Origin: Parcubacteria group bacterium 21-54-25
Lineage (GTDB): Bacteria > Patescibacteriota > Minisyncoccia > Phycocordibacterales > Phycocordibacteraceae
NCBI GenBank assembly: GCA_002255585.1
Contig: NCBJ01000001.1
Coordinates: forward strand, 1-49,986
Length of the DNA stretch: 49,986 nucleotides
Direction of reading: 5' to 3'
The notes below the pieces were generated by a model that saw only the letters and a program-made list of their open reading frames with translations, was not told the origin of the DNA and made no database searches. A program made the translations under genes and the position numbers. Numbering within the stretch: the stretch's first letter is position 1; every line of letters begins with the position of its first letter. Of the stretch, positions 7,983 to 15,115 are shown one piece after another.

Positions 7983-10021
7983 GCGACGTACCGCGTATAA
8001 CCTGTCACAACCATCATCAGAACGAGCACGGTGCGCATACACACTCAGGAGGTCACGGCATGGGACACGGTTCGGCGCAGAGTTATTTGCGCCGCTTCTG
8101 GATCGTCACGGCGCTTCTCATTCCGCTCGCGCTCACCAATCCGCCCGTCGCGGCATTCCTGCACATTCCACCACTCGCGCTCGGGCCGTGGATACAATTC
8201 GGTCTTGCGACAATCATCTTCGGCTTCGCGCTCGTGTTTTTCCAACATGCGTGGCACGAGATAAAGGCCCGCGCGTTCGGCATGATGACACTCGTCTCGC
8301 TCGCGGTTGGTGCGGGCTACGCGTTCTCCGTCGTGGCGACCTTCGTCCCCTCGCTCGGCGTGCAGTTTTATCTTGAAATCTCCACGCTGGTCTGGGTGCT
8401 CCTCTTCGGTCACTATCTTGAAGCGAAGTCGAGCTCGGCCGCCGGTGACGCGCTCGCGGAAGTGGCTAGGCTCTTGCCGAAGCAGGCACACAAGCTCGTG
8501 AATGGCACCCCGACGGAAGTAGACATAGCCGAACTCAAAGAGGGCGACACTGTGCTCGTGAAGCCGGGGGAGAAAATCCCGGCAGACGGTGAGGTCGTCG
8601 ATGGACTCTCGAACGTGGACGAATCGCTCGTTTCCGGCGAATCGAGACCGATCGAAAAACAGAAGGGCGGCAACGTCGTGGCAGGTTCCATCGCGCTCGA
8701 CGGCGCACTCACCGTGCGTCTCTCGCGTGTCGGCGAGCACTCTACTATCGGTCAGATTCAGTCGCTCATAGCCTCGGCGCAAATGACTAAGCCGCGTCAG
8801 GCGCGCATCGCCGACACCGCCTCGGCTGTCCTCACCTTCGCCGCGCTCGGTGTCGCGCTTCTCACGCTCTTGGTATGGACCCTTGTAATTGGCCAACCGT
8901 TCGCCTTTGCAGTCACGCTCGCCATCACCGTGCTCGTTATCGCCTGTCCGCACGCGCTCGGACTCGCCATTCCGACCGTCACGACCATTGCCACCTCGCT
9001 CTCGGTGAAGAATGGTGTCTTCATAAAAAATCTTGCAAAGATAGAGACGATACGAAAGGCGGATTATGTGGTCTTCGATAAAACCGGCACGCTCACCAAA
9101 GGCACGTTTGGCGTCACGGGCATCGAATCATTCGGCGACGTCTCAAAAGACGACGTGCTTCGTATCGCCGCCTCGCTTGAACAGAATTCATCGCATGTGA
9201 TCGGAGCGTCCATTGTCGCGTATGCAAAGAAGCGAGACCTATCGCTCGCGCCAGTGAGCGACTTCGAGAATCTAGCAGGCAAGGGCATCCGAGCAACTGT
9301 GGACGGCACTCGCTACGCAGTTGGCAACCGAGCGCTCGTAGAGGAGTCACACGTTCCGCTCGACGAAGCTACGTCCGCGTTCGAGCGGTTCTCCAAAGAC
9401 GGTGCGACAACAGTGTTCGTTTCCGACACAAAGCGCGTCCTTGGTCTTATCGCGCTTGCGGACGAAGTGAAGCCGGAGTCAAAGGAGACGGTGCGGAAGC
9501 TCCACAACCTCGGCCTCAAGGTCGCTATGCTCACGGGCGACAACGAGCAGGTTGCAGCCGCCGTTGCCCGCGAACTCGCCATAGACACTCACTTCGCACA
9601 GGTGCTTCCCGAGGACAAGTACGCCCGTATCAAAGAGCTCCAGAAGAAAGGAAATGTCGTACTGATGGTGGGCGACGGCGTGAATGACGCCCCCGCTCTT
9701 ACCCAGGCCGACGTGGGTATCGCCATCGGCGCGGGCACGGACGTGGCGGTCGAAGCGGGAGACGTGGTGCTCACGCGAAGCAACCCGGGCGACATCGTGC
9801 GGCTCATCATCCTCGCCCGAGCCGTATACGCGAAGATGCTTCAGAATCTCTGGTGGGCCCTTGGCTACAATATTCTTGCCATCCCAGCAGCCGCGGGCGT
9901 TTTCGCCGCATGGGGATTCTTTCTGCGGCCCGAAATCGGTGCGCTCCTCATGAGCGCATCTACGGTCGTTGTTGTTATGAACGCGATGAGTCTTCGTCGT
10001 CTTAATCTGGAGCGCGCGTAA
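7979..10021 (+). CDS. copB: CopB-like heavy-metal P-type ATPase (P1B, CPH motif)
   Basis: A 680-residue membrane pump. It has a His-rich N-terminus (HNHHQNEHGAHTHSGGHGMG), eight predicted membrane helices, the actuator (VSGES near residue 215), the transmembrane metal motif C323-P324-H325 and the phosphorylated Asp367 in DKTGTLT. The hinge motif GDGVNDAP and a C-terminal pair of helices follow. CPH in helix 6 marks the CopB (P1B-3) class, which exports copper or silver. The usual HP dipeptide of the nucleotide-binding domain is replaced by SSHVIG, as in some CopB proteins. No frameshift is seen, unlike several neighbours. It should be induced through CsoR. Confidence 0.92.
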   Translation: MSDVPRITCHNHHQNEHGAHTHSGGHGMGHGSAQSYLRRFWIVTALLIPLALTNPPVAAFLHIPPLALGPWIQFGLATIIFGFALVFFQHAWHEIKARAFGMMTLVSLAVGAGYAFSVVATFVPSLGVQFYLEISTLVWVLLFGHYLEAKSSSAAGDALAEVARLLPKQAHKLVNGTPTEVDIAELKEGDTVLVKPGEKIPADGEVVDGLSNVDESLVSGESRPIEKQKGGNVVAGSIALDGALTVRLSRVGEHSTIGQIQSLIASAQMTKPRQARIADTASAVLTFAALGVALLTLLVWTLVIGQPFAFAVTLAITVLVIACPHALGLAIPTVTTIATSLSVKNGVFIKNLAKIETIRKADYVVFDKTGTLTKGTFGVTGIESFGDVSKDDVLRIAASLEQNSSHVIGASIVAYAKKRDLSLAPVSDFENLAGKGIRATVDGTRYAVGNRALVEESHVPLDEATSAFERFSKDGATTVFVSDTKRVLGLIALADEVKPESKETVRKLHNLGLKVAMLTGDNEQVAAAVARELAIDTHFAQVLPEDKYARIKELQKKGNVVLMVGDGVNDAPALTQADVGIAIGAGTDVAVEAGDVVLTRSNPGDIVRLIILARAVYAKMLQNLWWALGYNILAIPAAAGVFAAWGFFLRPEIGALLMSASTVVVVMNAMSLRRLNLERA

Positions 10022-10037
10022 GTTATACTGAAAATAC

Positions 10038-10446
10038 ATGCGTTCTCTCGAGGATAAGTCGTTCGCCGTTCTCCGCATCGTGTTCGGTCACCATGGGGGC
10101 GCAGGGGCAGTCCGCGCTTGTACAGGCGTGGATACATCTTTGGGTGTATGGCGTCTCCGTCGATCCGCATCTCTTCGGCATCATCGTCGCGCTCGCGGAA
10201 ACCACCATCGCCATCGGTCTTATATTCGGTCTCTTCACGAAAGTCGCCATGGCTGGCGGCATCGCGATGACGCTCGTCATCTGGAGTACCGCCGAAGGAT
10301 TCGGCGGCCCCTATGTCGCCGGTTCTACCGATATCGGTGCGGCGATTATCTACGTCATTGTCTTCATCGCGCTCTGGCTCGGCAAGAGCTGGCGCGAGTA
10401 CAGCCTCGATGCGCGTCTCAAGAACGTGGTGCCGTTTCTGTTTTAG
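10038..10446 (+). pseudogene. DoxX-family membrane protein, internal deletion and frameshift
   Basis: The gene opens with ATG at 10038 (MRSLEDKSFAVLRIVFG), the normal start of DoxX-like proteins. After about residue 17 the homologous sequence continues in another frame (GQSALVQAWIHLW, then a long well-conserved C-terminal part with WSTAEGFGGPY, STDIGAAIIY and FLF). The junction near 10088-10095 lacks the residues that normally lie between these blocks, so some 25-30 codons are gone and the frame has shifted. The downstream frame alone gives 117 residues from ATG 10093. A TATACT box precedes 10038. The family is linked to thiosulfate or redox-related membrane functions. Confidence 0.65.
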
Positions 10447-10469
10447 TGGTGGTAACATTCGCCGCAGTT

Positions 10470-10504
10470 AAAAACCCGCCGCGCGCAAAGCGCGGCGGGT
10501 TTTT
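10470..10504. terminator. Bidirectional intrinsic terminator
   Basis: AAAAACCCGCCGCGC and its exact complement GCGCGGCGGGTTTTT flank a GCAAA loop. The 15-bp perfect arms with A and T runs on either side serve the converging DoxX gene (+) and the HIHQH-motif gene (-). Confidence 0.9.
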
Positions 10505-10513
10505 AAATCGCAA

Positions 10514-10995
10514 CTAGTAGCCGGGGGCGAAGGAATACGCGCTCGGCACGGTCGGCGTGCTCGAGGCCGCGCCGTAGACGACCGCGATCTCCTCGTGCCG
10601 AAGAATTGCCCGAGTGTGAAGTCGCGCACAGTGTTCGATTCGACATGGATGATGCCGCTCGTGTCATGTGTGTGGACGGGGGCGATAAATCCGTACGCTT
10701 CGGCATCTCCGATATCCGCTGGCACGGTCACTGGTGCACCATTTATGCTGAGGTCGAGATGCTGATGGATGTGGAGCACCGAACCTTCGGAAGAGAGCGC
10801 CGGAAGCCCGACGTCTGTGAGGCGCACCCGTAAGTTTTGCATCTCAGGAATCCACGGCGCGTCTCCGATTTCTATGCCGGGAAGATTATTCGGATCGGTG
10901 ATAAGCGCGGCCGGCTTCCCGGGAAACAGGTGGTTCCAGGAGAGAAGGATGCCAATAGCGATGACGAAGCCGCCAACGATAAGCGTTGTTTTCAT
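10514..10995 (-). pseudogene. Envelope protein with HIHQH motif, internal deletion and frameshift
   Basis: The start at 10995 gives an N-terminal membrane anchor (MKTTLIVGGFVIAIGILLSW), then 'LPALSSEGSVLHIHQHLDL' and 'PVHTHDTSGIIHVES', a His-rich block that suggests metal binding. After FTLGQFF (about 10597) the frame runs into nonsense-like sequence, while another frame gives the expected C-terminus HEEIAVVYGAASSTP, ending SAYSFAPGY with TAG at 10514-10516. In related CPR proteins, as I recall them, about 40 residues (beginning DVWG) lie between these blocks. A deletion of roughly 125 bp is the simplest explanation. Function is unknown. It follows the DsbA-like gene in the same direction. 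Confidence 0.65.
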
Positions 10996-11010
10996 AGCAG
11001 TCTCGAGGAG

Positions 11011-11582
11011 TTATTTGTTCTTGAGCGCTATTTCTATGGCGCTTTGAAGCTGCGAATAAGGAACCGCCCCGACGATAAGCCTCCGTTCGTTTTCACGAGT
11101 GCGAGCACTTTATCGGTATCAACCGCACCAAGGACGCCAATGGTAATCGAGCGGATTTTGTCGGGGGTTGCCCAGCCGGTGTTCTCGGTGCCCTGATTGT
11201 CATACACGGCTTTATGCCACTCGTAGAACTTGTCGGGCGCGACGTCCCACACGGCGCGTGCAGTCTGCCCGAGCGTCTGCGAATCAGCACCGAGGAACTG
11301 GTAGTCCTTGAAGACGATCTTCACTTTGCCGGTGTCTACATAATCGCTCACGATCTGCGGCATCGCCGTCTCCTCGTTCTGCTTGCAGAAGGGGCACTGA
11401 TAATCGAACCAGTAGGCGACGGTGACTGGTGCGTTCGGGTTGCCGACGAAAGGATCGCCCGCCGTTTTTACTTTGCTGATGTCCGCTGTTTGCGCCGGAG
11501 GTTGCTGATTCGGCGTACCGGCAGCTGTCTGTTGGTTCGGATGCCCGTTGCTCGCTAAGGGAGTAATAGCCGCCGAGCGGCG
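11011..11582 (-). pseudogene. DsbA-like thioredoxin-fold protein, damaged at both ends
   Basis: The best frame reads from a Pro/Gln-rich linker into VTVAYWFDYQCPFCKQNEET, with the redox motif CPFC, followed by a long thioredoxin-fold helix region (VWDVAPDKFYEWHKAVYDNQ). There is no start codon and no membrane anchor: an in-frame TAG lies at 11583-11585. At the C-terminus the frame ends in FLIRSFKAP and stop. Another frame gives IVGAVPYSQLQSAIEIALKN and K before TAA at 11011-11013, the normal end of this family. About 30 residues around the cis-Pro loop are missing. An intact copy would oxidise or isomerise disulfides outside the membrane. As written it is inactive. Confidence 0.7.
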
Positions 11583-11598
11583 CTACCAAAGCGGAAAG

Positions 11599-12000
11599 CT
11601 AGAATGCCCTCGAATGAAGGACGCCGTTTGAAAATGCCTCTTGTAGCGTGTGTCGTGGGATGTACCGATGTGCTCTTGCTGGCGGCTCGAGCAGCGGTTC
11701 AATAAAATTACCGATGCTACTCCATAGAGTCGGTGTGATAAGCGCGACCATCGCAAGAGCGAGAAGAAACAGGACGAAGGATGCGAATACGCCGCTGAAA
11801 GGAATCGTCGCGAGCATGTTTTACAACGTGAATGCATGGTCGAGCGGGCTCATATGGCAGACCGTAGGGACGCCCATGAGCGGGCAGCCGGACATGTGCC
11901 CATTAGCATTCATCATGCTCGCGCCAATGGTGATGCCGAAAGTTCCAACGAAGAGTAGGGCGGCAATTCCGTTGAGGAGGATGAATTTCCTTGGGGACAT
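11599..12000 (-). pseudogene. Small CPR membrane protein interrupted by in-frame TAA
   Basis: From ATG 12000 the frame reads MSPRKFILLNGIAALLFVG, a membrane segment, 'GHMSGCPLMG' and 'CHMSPLDHAFTL', then TAA (11821-11823). It continues in the same frame with a second membrane helix (FASFVLFLLALAMVALI) and the ending HTLQEAFSNGVLHSRAF. I recall this Met/Cys/His-rich opening and the LQEAFSNG ending as parts of one protein in Parcubacteria. The stop is explained by a single CAA to TAA change. The Cys, Met and His clusters suggest copper binding. A shorter reading as two separate genes is possible but less likely. Confidence 0.55.
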
Positions 12001-12010
12001 TGCACAATAG

Positions 12011-12142
12011 TATATCAGGCTTGCAGTCCTTGGCGACGACATCGTCCCAATCGCCGACTCGCCGCTCCGTGCGCAGTTCGTTGCAGAGGAAGAGACGAAG
12101 GCTAAGGCGGAAGGCCTGCCCATTATCAAGAAGAGCCTGTAG
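12011..12142 (+). pseudogene. 3' fragment of an unidentified gene
   Basis: The plus frame after an in-frame TAG reads YIRLAVLGDDIVPIADSPLR, then AQFVAEEETKAKAEGLPIIKKSL and stop at 12140-12142. The hydrophobic strand followed by a charged amphipathic helix looks like the C-terminus of a real protein, but there is no start codon and I do not recognise it. It is probably what remains of a gene cut at the left border of the DGR module. Confidence 0.4.
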
Positions 12143-12237
12143 CCATTCGCATCGGCTCTATATATTCTAAGCTTTTAACTCCTTTGTTCAGACCTTCTCT
12201 GTTTCCTGAAATTATAGGCATTTATAGGCATTTGGTG

Positions 12238-12457
12238 CGGTACCGCAGGACCCCTTCTGAGACACCAGTTTCAAGCTCCGAATCACTCAGATACCCTTGA
12301 ACTGCTTGCTGGAATCGCGAAAACGAGACACGTCTATATTATGCGGTGGGGTGTCTCATTTGTCTCATTTCGCCCATGACCGTGGGGCCTCGGGCGGTAC
12401 GCTATATAGGTCGCCAAAACGCCTTGCAATTGCCTCACTGGGTGTCCTGCGGTACCG
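12238..12457. repeat. MITE-like element, left copy, with 17-bp inverted ends
   Basis: The ends CGGTACCGCAGGACCCC (12238-12254) and GGTGTCCTGCGGTACCG (12441-12457) are inverted repeats with one mismatch, each holding the palindrome CGGTACCG. A second copy lies at 20170-20398 in the same orientation, with clearly related internal sequence, including ATACCCTTGAACTGCTTG and two copies of GTCTCATTT. Both copies are preceded by two GGCATTT repeats. No transposase is encoded. With the other copy it brackets the DGR module. The rest of the gene-free stretch 12143-12610 holds a hairpin and the promoter region of the VWA gene. Confidence 0.75.
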
Positions 12458-12483
12458 TTAGGGGGCACAGCAGTCAGCAGCCC

Positions 12484-12510
12484 GTATTTAGACCGTTAGG
12501 CCCTAAATAC
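12484..12510. other. Inverted repeat upstream of the VWA gene
   Basis: GTATTTAG (12484-12491) and CTAAATAC (12503-12510) are inverted around an 11-base spacer. It has no T run, so it is more likely an operator or RNA hairpin than a terminator. A related palindrome (TATTTAGGACAC and complement) lies at 46202-46228. Confidence 0.5.
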
Positions 12511-12610
12511 AAGGCCATTTAGGTTCGATACCTTGAGGGGTGTTTGCCACAGAAAGGGGTCCAGTCCAAATGGCTTCGTTTCTATGCCGGTTTTGTGTCA
12601 TACTTTCACC

Positions 12611-14695
12611 ATGAGCCTCGAAAGCTTCGCTGCCGTTAACCCCTCAAAACCTAATGGTTTTGAAAACAAAGGACAAGATGAGATTCTTGGTGGCTTCTCT
12701 GAAGCGGAGCGGGCTGACATCTTGCATAAGCAAAAAGTTCTTTCCTCACTCGGATACTTCATCGGCAAGGATTTTGATATGCCGATTTTGCTCAATAAGC
12801 CGGGAGCTGGCTGGCACTGGAATTTCAAGGAGAATCACATCAAGATTGACCCGAAAGATCTCCTTGAGAAATCGCTCGACTATCTCCGTTTCGTCATTTC
12901 GCACGAGGGCGGACATCGACGCATCAGCCGCACCGATTTCATTCCCGAAGAGGTATGGCAGCAACCCGGTTTCTCGTTCATGATGAACGCCGTCGAAGAT
13001 CCGCGTGACAACAACTTCGTCGCCGAAGCGTACCCGAAATTCCGCGAGCAGATGAATGTCGCGTACACACTCGACACGCAATTTGAAGAAGAAGCGAAGA
13101 GTGCAGCAAAGACGAAACTCGGCACGGTACCTCGATTCCTTCAGGCCGGACACGAATACATAAAGCAATGGTTCAATGAGGCGAATGGCAAGCCGTTTGT
13201 GATTGACGAATCCTTGCCAGAGGATGTGCGCGCGGCGGTCGAGAAAACGCTCACCGCAGCGCAAGAATCGTGGTGGCGATACCCCTCGAAGGACGAGGCT
13301 GATAAGAGCGAGAAGCTGATCTCGCAGTACGCGGAGGCTTCATACCGCATAAACCTCGAAAAGATATGGCCAGAATTTAAGAAGCTTGTTGATGAAGACG
13401 TGAAAGACCAGCAGACAAAGAAAGCGCTCGATGACATGCAGAAATCGCAGGAGCCGCAGGAACCCGGCGAAGGAGAAGTCGGAGAGAAGGGCGAACCCCA
13501 ACAAGGAAACGGCATACCGCAAGAACTCAAAGACAAGCTCACTCCAGAGGAGGCACAGGAACTCGGCGAGAAAATGGAGGCGGCACAAGGCGAAGGTGGC
13601 GAGCCCAGCACCATCGATCCGGCGTCACTTTCGCCGGAACTCAAAAAGAAAATCGAAGAATATGTTGAATCTTTGCCACAAGACGTGAAAGACGAGCTTG
13701 AACACCGAGCGAAAGAAGCGATACGTGAACTTGAAGAGGAGATAAACAAGGCAATTCGAGCGAAGATCGCTGAAGACAAGGAAGGAAGGCCCGAGTCTCC
13801 AGAGCAAACAACGCCAGCAGAAACTCCAAGCAAGCCTTCCGAGCATCCAGCAGATGAACCTGACGTTAGTGGGGTGCGCGATACCCTCGAGTCGCTTCTC
13901 GCACCGAGCCCTGAAGCATACGACACCGTCATGCGTGAAGTGTTACCACTCATCAATCGGCTCGAAAATGATCTGAGGGAGATTTTCGTCGCACGACAAG
14001 CACGGGCGTGGGATTCGGGTCATAAGTTTGGGAAGAAGATAGACTTGAAACGTCGTATTCAAGAAAAAGCGAAAGACGTCTCCGCCTTCGAGAGTCGTGC
14101 GTGGCAGAAGCGCGAAGCGCCATCAGAAAAAGACTACGCCATCACGCTTCTCGTTGATCTCTCCGGCTCCATGCGCGGGACGAAAATCACCGAAACTTTC
14201 AAAGCGGTTGTCGTGCTCGCCGAGGTGCTGAATGCGCTCTCTATCAAAACAGAGATTCTCGGTTTCAATGATCGTATTCATGACTTCCAAGATTTCGGCG
14301 TCCGACTCACTGACGCATCGCGCCGTGAGATGGGCGCTATGCTTGAAGAAGTCGATTCAAGTCGTGCGCGGTACAACGATGACGGGTGGGCACTCAAAGA
14401 AGCATCCGCACGACTCGCACGAGAAAATGCCGAGGAGAAATTCCTCATCGCGTTGTCCGATGGCATTCCTGCAGAATCAGGTGCGCACAGTGGGGCCGAG
14501 TTTGATCTGCATAAGGTTGTCAAGGAAATTCTCGAAACGACCGATCAGAAACTCGTCGGACTTGGTATCGGAAGCGGCACTGAACACGTGTCGGGATACT
14601 ATCCCCACAGTCTTGCGGATGTTCCAGTCAAAGAAATGGCTGAGAAGCTCGCAGATCTCATCCGCGACGTGATTGCAAATTACGAGGATTTCTAG
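12611..14695 (+). CDS. Zincin-like/VWA domain protein of a MoxR-VWA pair
   Basis: I start at ATG 12611 (MSLESFAAVNPSKPNGFENK). A TTG start at 12533 adds residues without family features, and a CATACT box lies close before the ATG. The N-terminal domain has HEGGH at residues about 98-102 and a downstream NAVEDPRDN, which could supply the third ligand of a zinc metallopeptidase-like fold. A long Glu/Pro/Lys-rich low-complexity linker follows (about 270-450), then a VWA domain with the MIDAS motif DLSGSM near residue 516. VWA proteins paired with MoxR ATPases (RavA-ViaA, NorQ-NorD, CbbQ-CbbO) act as substrate adaptors for remodelling. Here the ATPase lies two genes downstream and carries a DGR variable domain. 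Confidence 0.85.
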   Translation: MSLESFAAVNPSKPNGFENKGQDEILGGFSEAERADILHKQKVLSSLGYFIGKDFDMPILLNKPGAGWHWNFKENHIKIDPKDLLEKSLDYLRFVISHEGGHRRISRTDFIPEEVWQQPGFSFMMNAVEDPRDNNFVAEAYPKFREQMNVAYTLDTQFEEEAKSAAKTKLGTVPRFLQAGHEYIKQWFNEANGKPFVIDESLPEDVRAAVEKTLTAAQESWWRYPSKDEADKSEKLISQYAEASYRINLEKIWPEFKKLVDEDVKDQQTKKALDDMQKSQEPQEPGEGEVGEKGEPQQGNGIPQELKDKLTPEEAQELGEKMEAAQGEGGEPSTIDPASLSPELKKKIEEYVESLPQDVKDELEHRAKEAIRELEEEINKAIRAKIAEDKEGRPESPEQTTPAETPSKPSEHPADEPDVSGVRDTLESLLAPSPEAYDTVMREVLPLINRLENDLREIFVARQARAWDSGHKFGKKIDLKRRIQEKAKDVSAFESRAWQKREAPSEKDYAITLLVDLSGSMRGTKITETFKAVVVLAEVLNALSIKTEILGFNDRIHDFQDFGVRLTDASRREMGAMLEEVDSSRARYNDDGWALKEASARLARENAEEKFLIALSDGIPAESGAHSGAEFDLHKVVKEILETTDQKLVGLGIGSGTEHVSGYYPHSLADVPVKEMAEKLADLIRDVIANYEDF

Positions 14696-14707
14696 GATAA
14701 TCTAGGT

Positions 14708-15112
14708 ATGCATACTTTGAGCTCCATCGGTGAATTCTTGTCCCGGTCGCTTTCTCAGAAAGAGGTTTCTCTCGTCATTATCCCATCGGAGGATTCTATG
14801 AGCGATGCACTCCAAGCACTTGAATCGAACGGGTTCTCTCCTTTCAAAAAGTTCGGTGATCTCGAACGGGGCGGCAAGCATTACTTCATTGTTGATGCTT
14901 CGAATGCAAAGACGGCATACGATCTTGCGCGCGAATACGGCACCGGGCAGATTACACATTTCAATAGCGCGACGGGCACTCCTGCATGGACAACGCCCAC
15001 CTACAAAGATAGCGCCTTCGTGCTTGTCATCGTGAAGAGTGATCTTGTTTCGGCAGAAAGTGCCGGACTCGACCTGCTCTCTGCAAGCGGTCTCGCATCT
15101 CAATTCGCATAA
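14708..15112 (+). CDS. Unknown 134-residue protein between the VWA and AAA+ genes
   Basis: A small soluble protein (MHTLSSIGEFLSRSLSQKEV), mixed alpha/beta, with no motif I recognise. It lies 12 bp after the VWA gene and 3 bp before the AAA+ gene, so it is probably co-transcribed with both. A TAATCT box just before its ATG could give a separate leaderless transcript. The position between the two partners of a MoxR-VWA system suggests an accessory subunit or adaptor, which is inference only. Confidence 0.7.
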   Translation: MHTLSSIGEFLSRSLSQKEVSLVIIPSEDSMSDALQALESNGFSPFKKFGDLERGGKHYFIVDASNAKTAYDLAREYGTGQITHFNSATGTPAWTTPTYKDSAFVLVIVKSDLVSAESAGLDLLSASGLASQFA

Positions 15113-15115
15113 TCT

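Noticed and set aside
11821-11823. Stop codon reassignment to explain the in-frame TAA
   Set aside because: The known CPR code change affects TGA, while both TGA and TAA end normal genes throughout the window.
12533-12610. Upstream extension of the VWA protein from a TTG codon
   Set aside because: The added 26 residues overlap the likely promoter and have no family features. ATG 12611 has a close CATACT box.
13141-13956. 271-residue minus-strand Ser-rich frame over the VWA linker
   Set aside because: It reflects the Glu/Pro-rich codons of the plus-strand linker read backwards, not a real protein.
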